In this document: positions 27,201 through 39,200 of the stretch, one piece after another
Position numbering within the stretch: position 1 is the stretch's first letter
Layout of the letters: each line of letters opens with the position of its first letter
DNA from: Glandiceps talaboti
Lineage: Eukaryota; Hemichordata; Enteropneusta; Spengelidae
Assembly: GCF_964340395.1 (NCBI RefSeq)
Contig: NC_135557.1
Span: forward strand, 3,570,216 to 3,634,215
Direction: 5' to 3'
Length of the DNA: 64,000 nt
Made by a program: the position numbers and the translations under genes
The notes under the pieces: model-generated
Told to the model about the DNA's origin: nothing
Database searches by the model: none
What the model saw: only the letters and a program-made list of their open reading frames with translations

Positions 27201-30200
27201 CTTTGAACAGTAAGGACAATATCCATATAACAGTAGTGATATAGTCTTGTAAACTTTGAACAGTAAGGACAATATCCATATAACAGTAGTGATGTAGTCC
27301 TGTAAACTTTGAACAGTAAGGACAATATCCATATAACAGTAGTGATGTAGTCCTGTAAACTTTGAACAGTAAGGACAATATCCATATTTGACACACACAT
27401 CCGGATAAGTTAGAAAACAAATGTTTAATGGAAATAAAATAATACTAAAGCAATAATACAAGACACGCATAACAAAGGCAAAGGTAACTACATGTCAAAT
27501 AAATCTATCATAAACCAAAACCACTTTGGGCAGAGGGCACTACTGATCTGGTCGATGGCAAGATGGGTGAGTATGAATTGTGGTGCCAGCTGAGGCAAGT
27601 TGGGGGCCTGTTGGAGGCCGAGTGATGCCAGTTGGAGGCGAATGGGGGCAGAAGTACGAAGTACGGTCCCCCAAAGTGCCATAGACCAGGTCAGTTGCCA
27701 AGAGGAGGTTGAAAGGGGTGGTGGTGGGAATGTGGAGAAGTGTACTACAGCTATGATGGTAGCGAATTCTTGTGAAAGAATGAGGTGATAGGCAATAAAT
27801 GTGTGACTGGTATGGTCTGTAAACAGAGGTTATGTAATTGCTAGGTGTGTACCTTCCTGTGTTGTCAAACACTTATTTAACAAGTTAAATATTGTATTTG
27901 ACACACACATCCGGATAAGTTAGAAAACAAATGTTTAATGGAAATAAAATAATACTAAAGCAATAATACAAGACACGCATAACAAAGGCAAAGGTAACTA
28001 CATGTCAAATAAATCTATCATAAACCAAAACCACTTTGGGCAGAGGGCACTACTGATCTGGTCGATGGCAAGATGGGTGAGTATGAATTGTGGTGCCAGC
28101 TGAGGCAAGTTGGGGGCCTGTTGGAGGCCGAGTGATGCCAGTTGGAGGCGAATGGGGGCAGAAGTACGAAGTACGGTCCCCAAGACTGAGGGGTGGAAAT
28201 GCCATGACCAGACCGAAGTACCCCCATGAGATGAGAGGTAGAATTTGTAATTTGTGCGAATTTGTAGTGTTTTAATGAAGTTTTTTACGGTTTTTGAATG
28301 GCCATCGAAATGAGTGGCCGCCAGCATCAGACTGAGGTCTGAGGTACGGCCACATCAACCGAAATGACGAAGTTTCACGGCCCAGGAGGACCGGGCTGGA
28401 GCCGGAGTCCGTGACTGGGAGGAAACAACGACTAGCCGAAATGAAGACACTTCCCGCCCTCAGAGGGCATAGGGCCCTACCGCTGAGGTGAAAGTGGCTA
28501 CGCCGAAATGACACCAATCCACGAACCCAGCAAGGGAGGGGATGGGACCTCCACGGAACCGGAGGGGAAAGGGTGTCGGGGATCGAAATGCGTGAACGGA
28601 CAACAGCAGGGGGCGAGATGAAGGGATGAACCGCCGGCAAGTGTTGTTCATCACGCAGGACCAAAGGACAGCAGAGCTGCGCCCCTGAGGGGGCGAGTGC
28701 TGACTGGGGAAGTATGAGTGCACGGGTGTGCTGGATGGTGGCCAGCCGCAAGTTAGGACCTACCAACTCGTCATGCCCGCACAAAAGAAATCTAAAATTT
28801 TGGACCTGGCCTCGCACTAAAAACCAGAGAAAAAACCTTTACCAGGCAAAAACTCTGGAAAAGCGTTAGGCCCCCCCCCCCCAAACCAAGAAGAAAGTAA
28901 GTCAAACTAAAAACACAGGAAACTAAACAAACAACCAAAGCTAACAACAGATGAAACACTTAACAATGGCCTTTGTTTTGAAGTCAGCAGCCATTAGCAA
29001 GTTTTTGGAAAGCCGTGTGTAATACATGTGAAGGTGTCCGTATGTAAGTGGTATAGCAGTCACTGTTCCAGCGTCCAAGCGTGCGAATGACATGGTCTGG
29101 CAGGTGGGCCGCTGCAGCCGCTGTGGCAGCCCCAATGCGGAAGGAGTGTCCGGCGTAGTTGTAAGGGTCCAGTCCCAGGCGTTGCAGTGCCACGCGTAAA
29201 AGGATGACGAATTTGGTCGAAGTCAGGGGTGAGCCGTCGGGAAGTACAAAGAGGGGGTCCTCAGCCGCTGCTGCCATAGCCGTGCGTATTTGGACAAACT
29301 GTGAAAGCGAAGAGACGGGGCACACTGTATTGGAAGTCCTGTACAGTTGTAGATCAAAACCTTTCCTGAAAGGGTCTGTCTTCGATGCTTTGATATGAAC
29401 GGTGGCCGTAACTGCAGACCGCTGATGTGGATAAAACGAAACATCCCCGTAGCAGAGATGGGTATGGTGGCTGAATGATGCGGTCAAGGGAGTGAACTCG
29501 CCGCAGCGTAGAAACCCAAAGAACGCGAGAAGGAACGCAGATTCCAGAAGTAAGTCCGTGTACGATCCAAACAGTGTGTTATGCAAGAGATGGCACAGGT
29601 TTTGAAGCAGAGGAAGTGTGATCGGTAGGCGTGGATGGGGATTGTCTCCTTGTGCACGACGGATGCCGCGGATGATGTGTTGAAGCCGCAGGAGTGGTTG
29701 CCCCGATGTAGAGAGCAATGGATTTGGAAGCCCTGCCTGAACGTAGTGGTTACGTACCCCAGCCAAATACACCTTGATGGTTTTGTATGAGAGCCGAAGT
29801 GTGTGAGCACAATGGGAGACGAAGTAGATAAGTATCTCCTCGGAGATGTCGGGGTAAGCAGGCGATGGACCGGCGATGTCGAAGAGAGCAGTAAAACGTA
29901 GCCATGCTCGTAGGCCGGTGTTGTAGGATGACCTGGTTCTCGATCCCAGTGCCGATAATTGATATGATGAGATAGCCTGGTTTAGGTGAAGAGCACGTTG
30001 GAGGGTAGGGGGCACGGCTTGGCAGCTGCTCCAGGTGCTACTTGTCGGAAACGCTGCATCTGAAAACGAGAAAGAGAATCGGCAATTGTGTTAGTATTAC
30101 TGGGGATGAATGCTGCGGAATACACAAAACTGCAGGTGGCAGCCACTAGAACTAATCGGCGCATAAGCATCATGATCACTTTTGACTTTGATCGGCCCTT

Positions 30201-33200
30201 GTTAATGATATGCACTGTTGCGAGGTTATCAGAATGAAAACTTTTCCCCCAAAGTACACTTGCTACTACAATCGGATAAAGTTCCTGAAAGGCAATGGAG
30301 AGAGAAGGGTTAGAGTCAAGCCTGAGGTCATGTGCCCAGTGTCCCTGGAACCAGTGTCCTTGGTAGTATCCACCGTAGCCCAGACCGCTAGCGTCGATGT
30401 ACAGATCCATGCTCGGTGATGGGGTCTTTTCCTGCTCGTTTAATTGCGTTGATGGCGTCGTCCAGTTTGACATATGACAGTGAGAACTCTTCTTTGTTGA
30501 GTAGGTCATTTATGCTGGTGACCTTGGCACTGTTGCGTGGCGACGAAAGGTCTAAAATCAGTCTCTTCTTGTTTGAGTATTTTTTGTCAACGACGCCGAG
30601 GGGGCTGCAGCGAAACTCGGGAAATGGCGGAGAGTTGAAGGGACCGATCGTGTAACCTTTCCGCACCTCTTCCTCAAGCTGAATTGAAACAATGTTTGCC
30701 TGGTTGCGTGCCGAAAGCAGGTTTTGGGCGACGTAGGTGTCATGCGGTAGTGTAGTGACCCCCGTATGGAAACCGTTGGTGAGACCCGAAATCAAGTGGG
30801 TGACAAAATCACGGTCTGGGTGTGTAGTTAGTTCAAGGTCGAGAGCCGTAATGTCGACAGGAGTGGAGGCGCGGAGTCATTGTTTGTTGGTAATTGGCAT
30901 ATGGGTGCATTGCCCAGTTGACAGCCCATGGTTTTCTGAGTAGCAGCGGATGCAGGCATGTAATCGGTTACAGCTTACCTGGCTGCAGCCATTCTTGGTT
31001 TTAAAGTTATTGCAAATTTCCTTTCCGCGGAACTTGATGCGAGGGCGCCCTTGGCAGTCCTGGTCAGCGGAACCGGAAGTTGACGAGAAAGCGGAACCGG
31101 AAGTCGATGAGAATGCGTTTCCGGTTGTCGTTGTAGTGGGAGCAGCCAGTTGGTTACAAAAACCCGTTGCGTGACTGAGGCTATTACAGATCCGACAGGC
31201 GTTGGCTTTCTGCCCAGAGAAAATTGAACAAAATAAATTGTTGTCGCGTTTGGACCAGTCTACCTTAATGTTATGTAGTTCTAGTAGCACTGCTGCCCGG
31301 GCAGAGAATGCACGGTGGTATTCATAGAAGGTGAGGCCCGAGTAACGAGTGGCCATGTCAATAATGTCTCGTTGGTATGCATCTAGTTCTGCCCGACGAT
31401 TTGGGTAAGCTCCGCACATAATGTTCTTGTATATCGAAAAAGCGAGGATGAATTCCTGCAGGGTCAAAGGTCGAGAGCGGCGAGTGTCTTGGAGTGGACG
31501 TAGTGTATAGGCTGCTTCGTCCACGACGATATGGCGGTCATAGTCAGATTGCTTATAGCTGGGTATAAGGAGACAAGCCAAGTTGACATCCTTACCTTGC
31601 AGTATGTCCCGACGGGTAGAGGCCGACACCAGCTCGATATGGGGCAGGCTGTCGGAGGAGATGCCCGACGTGGCGAGGAGATCGGGGTCGTTACTGTGTC
31701 CATTGTTCGGGTTGTTGGTTTCGTCGCCTTGAGTGGTGCGTGACGTCCCACGGTGGGCGTTACTGGCTGGCGAATTTGTATCCGGAGTACCATTAGCCGT
31801 TGAATTGGCGAGAGCTGACGACAGTCGATCGATGGATCGTCTCAACTCAGCAAAGCAATGTGGAGAAGTGTACTACAGCTATGATGGTAGCGAATTCTTG
31901 TGAAAGAATGAGGTGATAGGCAATAAATGTGTGACTGGTATGGTCTGTAAACAGAGGTTATGTAATTGCTAGGTGTGTACCTTCCTGTGTTGTCAAACAC
32001 TTATTTAACAAGTTAAATATTGTATAACAGTAGTGATGTAGTCCTGTAAACTTTGAACAGTAAGGACAATATCCGTATAACAGTAGTGATGTAGTCCTGT
32101 AAACTTTGAACAGTAAGGACAATATCCATATAACAGTAGTGATGTAGTCCTGTAAACTTTGAACAGTAAGGACAATATCCATATAACAGTAGTGATGTAG
32201 TCCTGTAAACTTTGAACAGTAAGGACAATATCCGTATAACAGTAGTGATGTAGTCCTGTAAACTTTGAACAGTAAGGACAATATCCATATAACAGTAGTG
32301 ATGTAGTCCTGTAAACTTTGAACAGTAAGGACAATATCCATATAACAGTAGTGATATAGTCCTGTAAACTTTGAACAGTAAGGACAATATCCATATAACA
32401 GTAGTGATGTAGTCCTGTAAACTTTGAACAGTAAGGACAATATCCATATAACAGTAGTGATATAGTCCTGTAAACTTTGAACAGTAAGGACAATATCCAT
32501 ATAACAGTAGTGATGTAGTCCTGTAAACTTTGAACAGTAAGGACAATATCCATATAACAATAGTGATGTAGTCCTGTAAACTTTGAACAATAAGGACAAT
32601 ATCCATATAACAGTAGTGATGTAGTCCTGTAAACTTTGAACAGTAAGGACAATATCCATATAACAGTAGTGATGTAGTCCTGTAAACTTTGAACAGTAAG
32701 GACAATATCCATATAACAGTAGTGATGTAGTCCTGTAAACTTTGAACAGTAAGGACAATATCCATATAACAGTAGTGATATAGTCCTGTAAACTTTGAAC
32801 AGTAAGGACAATATCCATATAACAGTAGTGATATAGTCCTGTAAACTTTGAACAGTAAGGACAATATCCATATAACAGTAGTGATGTAGTCCTGTAAACT
32901 TTGAACAGTAAGGACAATATCCATATAACAGTAGTGATATAGTCCTGTAAACTTTGAACAGTAAGGACAATATCCATATAACAGTAGTGATATAGTCCTG
33001 TAAACTTTGAACAGTAAGGACAATATCCGTATAACAGTAGTGATGTAGTCATGTAAACTTTGAACAGTAAGGACAATATCCATATAACAGTAGTGATGTA
33101 GTCCTGTAAACTTTGAACAGTAAGGACAATATCCGTATAACAGTAGTGATGTAGTCCTGTAAACTTTGAACAGTAAGGACAATATCCATATAACAGTAGT

Positions 33201-36200
33201 GATATAGTCCTGTAAACTTTGAACAGTAAGGACAATATCCGTATAACAGTAGTGATATAGTCCTGTAAACTTTGAACAGTAAGGACAATATCCGTATAAC
33301 AGTAGTGATGTAGTCCTGTAAACTTTGAACAATAAGGACAATATCCATATAACAGTAGTGATGTAGTCCTGTAAACTTTGAACAGTAAGGACAATATCCG
33401 TATAACAGTAGTGATGTAGTCCTGTAAACTTTGAACAGTAAGGACAATATCCATATAACAGTAGTGATGTAGTCCTGTAAACTTTGAACAGTAAGGACAA
33501 TATCCATATAACAGTAGTGATGTAGTCCTGTAAACTTTGAACAGTAAGGACAATATCCATATAACAATAGTGATGTAGTCATGTAAACTTTGAACAGTAA
33601 GGACAATATCCATATAACAGTAGTGATGTAGTCCTGTAAACTTTGAACAGTAAGGACAATATCCATATAACAGTAGTGATGTAGTCCTGTAAACTTTGAA
33701 CAGTAAGGACAATATCCATATAACAGTAGTGATGTAGTCCTGTAAACTTTGAACAGTAAGGACAATATCCGTATAACAGTAGTGATGTAGTCCTGTAAAC
33801 TTTGAACAGTAAGGACAGTATCCGTATAACAGTAGTGATGTAGTCCTGTAAACTTTGAACAGTAAGGACAATATCCATATAACAGTAGTGATGTAGTCCT
33901 GTAAACTTTGAACAGTAAGGACAGTATCCGTATAACAGTAGTGATGTAGTCCTGTAAACTTTGAACAGTAAGGACAATATCCGTATAACAGTAGTGATGT
34001 AGTCCTGTAAACTTTAAACAGTAAGGACAATATCCATATAACAGTAGTGATGTAGTCCTGTAAACTTTGAACAGTAAGGACAATATCCGTATAACAGTAG
34101 TGATGTAGTCCTGTAAACTTTGAACAGTAAGGACAATATCCGTATAACAGTAGTGATGTAGTCCTGTAAACTTTGAACAGTAAGGACAATATCCATATAA
34201 CAGTAGTGATGTAGTCCTGTAAACTTTGAACAGTAAGGACAATATCCGTATAACAGTAGTGATGTAGTCCTGTAAACTTTGAACAGTAAGGACAATATCC
34301 GTATAACAGTAGTGATGTAGTCCTGTAAACTTTGAACAGTAAGGACAATATCCATATAACAGTAGTGATGTAGTCCTGTAAACTTTGAACAGTAAGGACA
34401 ATATCCATATAACAGTAGTGATGTAGTCCTGTAAACTTTGAACAGTAAGGACAATATCCATATAACAGTAGTGATGTAGTCCTGTAAACTTTGAACAGTA
34501 AGGACAATATCCATATAACAGTAGTGATGTAGTCCTGTAAACTTTGAACAGTAAGGACAATATCCGTATAACAGTAGTGATGTAGTCCTGTAAACTTTGA
34601 ACAGTAAGGACAATATCCGTATAACAGTAGTGATGTAGTCCTGTAAACTTTGAACAGTAAGGACAATATCCATATAACAGTAGTGATGTAGTCCTGTAAA
34701 CTTTGAACAGTAAGGACAATATCCATATAACAGTAGTGATGTAGTCCTGTAAACTTTGAACAGTAAGGACAATATCCATATAACAGTAGTGATGTAGTCC
34801 TGTAAACTTTGAACAGTAAGGACAATATCCATATAACAGTAGTGATGTAGTCCTGTAAACTTTGAATAGTAAGGACAATATCCATATAACAGTAGTGATG
34901 TAGTCCTGTAAACTTTGAACAGTAAGGACAATATCCATATAACAGTAGTGATATAGTCATGTAAACTTTGAACAGTAAGGACAATATCCATATAACAGTA
35001 GTGATGTAGTCTTGTAAACTTTGAACAATAAGGACAATATCCGTATAACAGTAGTGATGTAGTCCTGTAAACTTTGAACAGTAAGGACAATATCCGTATA
35101 ACAGTAGTGATGTAGTCCTGTAAACTTTGAACAGTAAGGACAATATCCGTATAACAGTAGTGATGTAGTCCTGTAAACTTTGAACAGTAAGGACAATATC
35201 CGTATAACAGTAGTGATGTAGTCCTGTAAACTTTGAACAGTAAGGACAATATCCGTATAACAGTAGTGATGTAGTCCTGTAAACTTTGAACAGTAAGGAC
35301 AATATCCATATAACAGTAGTGATGTAGTCCTGTAAACTTTGAACAGTAAGGACAATATCCGTATAACAGTAGTGATGTAGTCCTGTAAACTTTGAACAGT
35401 AAGGACAATATCCATATAACAGTAGTGATGTAGTCATGTAAACTTTGAACAGTAAGGACAATATCCGTATAACAGTAGTGATGTAGTCCTGTAAACTTTG
35501 AACAGTAAGGACAGTATCCGTATAACAGTAGTGATGTAGTCATGTAAACTTTGAACAGTAAGGACAATATCCGTATAACAGTAGTGATGTAGTCCTGTAA
35601 ACTTTGAACAGTAAGGACAGTATCCGTATAACAGTAGTGATGTAGTCTTGTAAACTTTGAACAATAAGGACAATATCCATATAACAGTAGTGATGTAGTC
35701 CTGTAAACTTTGAACAGTAAGGACAGTATCCGTATAACAGTAGTGATGTAGTCTTGTAAACTTTGAACAGTAAGGACAATATCCATATAACAGTAGTGAT
35801 GTAGTCTTGTAAACTTTGAACAATAAGGACAATATCCATATAACAGTAGTGATGTAGTCTTGTAAACTTTGAACAATAAGGACAATATCCATATAACAGT
35901 AGTGATGTAGTCTTGTAAACTTTGAACAGTAAGGACAATATCCATATAACAGTAGTGATGTAGTCCTGTAAACTTTGAACAGTAAGGACAATATCCATAT
36001 AACAGTAGTGATGTAGTCCTGTAAACTTTGAACAGTAAGGACAATATCCATATAACAGTAGTGATATAGTCCTGTAAACTTTGAACAGTAAGGACAATAT
36101 CCATATAACAGTAGTGATGTAGTCCTGTAAACTTTGAACAGTAAGGACAATATCCATATAACAGTAGTGATGTAGTCATGTAAACTTTGAACAGTAAGGA

Positions 36201-39200
36201 CAATATCCATATAACAGTAGTGATGTAGTCATGTAAACTTTGAACAGTAAGGACAATATCCATATAACAGTAGTGATGTAGTCATGTAAACTTTGAACAG
36301 TAAGGACAATATCCATATAACAGTAGTGATGTAGTCATGTAAACTTTGAACAGTAAGGACAATATCCATATAACAGTAGTGATGTAGTCCTGTAAACTTT
36401 GAACAGTAAGGACAATATCCATATAACAGTAGTGATGTAGTCCTGTAAACTTTGAACAGTAAGGACAGTATCCGTATAACAGTAGTGATGTAGTCTTGTA
36501 AACTTTGAACAGTAAGGACAATATCCATATAACAGTAGTGATGTAGTCCTGTAAACTTTGAACAGTAAGGACAATATCCGTATAACAGTAGTGATGTAGT
36601 CCTGTAAACTTTGAACAGTAAGGACAATATCCGTATAACAGTAGTGATGTAGTCCTGTAAACTTTGAACAGTAAGGACAATATCCGTATAACAGTAGTGA
36701 TGTAGTCCTGTAAACTTTGAACAGTAAGGACAATATCCGTATAACAGTAGTGATGTAGTCCTGTAAACTTTGAACAGTAAGGACAATATCCATATAACAG
36801 TAGTGATGTAGTCCTGTAAACTTTGAACAGTAAGGACAATATCCATATAACAGTAGTGATGTAGTCCTGTAAACTTTGAACAGTAAGGACAATATCCGTA
36901 TAACAGTAGTGATGTAGTCCTGTAAACTTTGAACAGTAAGGACAATATCCATATAACAGTAGTGATGTAGTCCTGTAAACTTTGAACAGTAAGGACAATA
37001 TCCGTATAACAGTAGTGATGTAGTCCTGTAAACTTTGAACAGTAAGGACAATATCCATATAACAGTAGTGATGTAGTCCTGTAAACTTTGAACAGTAAGG
37101 ACAATATCCATATAACAGTAGTGATGTAGTCCTGTAAACTTTGAACAGTAAGGACAATATCCATATAACAGTAGTGATGTAGTCCTGTAAACTTTGAACA
37201 GTAAGGACAATATCCATATAACAGTAGTGATGTAGTCCTGTAAACTTTGAACAATAAGGACAATATCCATATAACAATAGTGATGTAGTCCTGTAAACTT
37301 TGAACAGTAAGGACAATATCCATATAACAGTAGTGATGTAGTCCTGTAAACTTTGAACAGTAAGGACAATATCCATATAACAGTAGTGATGTAGTCCTGT
37401 AAACTTTGAACAGTAAGGACAATATCCGTATAACAGTAGTGATGTAGTCTTGTAAACTTTGAACAGTAAGGACAATATCCGTATAACAGTAGTGATGTAG
37501 TCCTGTAAACTTTGAACAGTAAGGACAATATCCATATAACAGTAGTGATGTAGTCCTGTAAACTTTGAACAGTAAGGACAATATCCATATAACAGTAGTG
37601 ATGTAGTCCTGTAAACTTTGAACAGTAAGGACAATATCCGTATAACAGTAGTGATGCAGTCTTGTAAACTTTGAACAGTAAGGACAATATCCGTATAACA
37701 GTAGTGATGTAGAAAATAGGCCGAAGCATGGCAGTTTAAACAACCAGTCAGCGATAAATTTCTGGCTGTGAAAATGGATGTATTTATTGAAATTGAAATC
37801 TACGAAATCTTTAGAATTTATGGTAAAATATTTGAGTGTTTTCGGTTGCTATCAAATTACTCACTGACAATTGTTCTTACCTCAATAATATTGGGTGACA
37901 TCAACAATTGTATAATTGTGTCATAATAGTGTCAGGGAGAGGCCTAGTTTAGGGTTTTCAAAGTGAAGAAGTCGAACACGATGGGAGGGAGGAATCCGTG
38001 CACCTCCCACACCCCCCTCCCACACCCACCTCCATGGCCACTTCGTGCCCGCCAATAGTTTTCCATTTATAATTACTATTTAATAGGCTATACTAAAAAT
38101 TTTGTACATTCCTGTAAGATAAAAATAACAAATATTTACATTACATTGTGGCATTTATACCTCTTGTTGATAAAAAATAATCATAAAAGTCAACTACTCG
38201 TACATTTCTCTTGTGTTTCTTCTTTGACAGTTTAATCCTGATGTGTCTGTATAACATTAGTATTAATCAGAAGGGTCTCGATTTTATCATAAATATTGAA
38301 GGTATTATACCATTACTTGCATGGCTGTTAACAGGTGAGTTACATTGTCAATACTAAAGGTATTATACCATTACTTGCATGGCTGTTAACAGGTGAGTTA
38401 CATTGTCAATACTAAAGGTATTATACCATTACTTGCATGGCTGTTAACAGGTGAGTTACATTGTCAATACTAAAGGTATTATACCATTACTTGCATGGCT
38501 GTTAACAAGTGAATTTCATTTTCAATATAAATCTATAGACAATAGACTATTATCTGATTCCAACAAGAGACAGCTTGTATGTGTAATCTTGTTTTAGTTA
38601 AGGCCTCCTAAAAAAATTGTGTGGTTCCGATTAAGCTCAATTTTAGAATAGGTGAGGTAGTTAGATTTTTTACTTTATTTTATTATATTTTTTTTCATGT
38701 GTCTAGTTCAGGTAGTTATGTTTTCTGTTGTTTTTTCATATGGTCTCTGTGTTATTGGTTTATTTTCATCAGATGTACAGCCATTACAGATTGAATGAAC
38801 AGTTTTATATTGTATTTTTAAGTTGATGTCAGTTTCCGCATCCACTATTTCTGGCGAGACTTCACAATTTTCACAATTTTTTTTAGGGTTGGCAATGAAA
38901 AACTAGGTGGGGGTCGGGTAACCAGAACCAAACATTTTATTTTTTTAGACTTTAGCAACAACCCCAACAATCTAGGACATGACATACATTTTAAGTATTT
39001 TGAAAATTGATAGAGGGTTGCGTGATGTTATTTGATAGATGTACCAGGGAAAAATTCTGATTTAGAATAATTGAATTTAACACTGTCTTGTACTACTCTG
39101 ATAGCATGTATGATGTAGTTAACAATGTGTATTTTATCCTTAACTATGATAACAGAGGAAAAGGAAACAGACAATCAGATCCACACTCTGAAATTAATGC

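Larger units (their letters stand above)
27385..32025 (-). mobile_element. Ngaro/PAT-like tyrosine-recombinase retrotransposon (DIRS order), defective
   Basis: A 4.6-kb element inserted in the 53-bp array, read on the minus strand. Its layout is A1 (31857-32025), gag, RT, RNase H, YR, B1 (27898-28181), A2 (27729-27897), a 57-bp segment, B2 (27388-27671). A1 equals A2 and B1 equals B2 without a visible mismatch. These are the split direct repeats (A1...B1A2B2) known from Ngaro and PAT elements. No methyltransferase ORF is seen, which favours Ngaro. It lacks most of the RT, and gag lacks a start codon, so it cannot move by itself. Identical repeats point to a recent insertion. Confidence 0.9.

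Noticed and set aside
27388-28181. LTR retrotransposon with a tandem LTR
   Set aside because: The repeats are split (A1...B1A2B2) and the element encodes a tyrosine recombinase, not a DDE integrase, so it is of the DIRS order.
28272-28817. 181-codon minus-strand frame as an extra element protein
   Set aside because: GC-rich, Pro/Ser/Arg-biased, with no recognised domain, in the non-coding 3' part of the element.
30210-31743. Plus-strand open frames across the retrotransposon
   Set aside because: Shadows of the gag, RT and RNase H frames on the other strand.
31958-37743. Minus-strand open frames of up to 1167 codons as genes
   Set aside because: They are products of a stop-free 53-bp unit read in all frames. 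No start context, domain or splice structure supports them.
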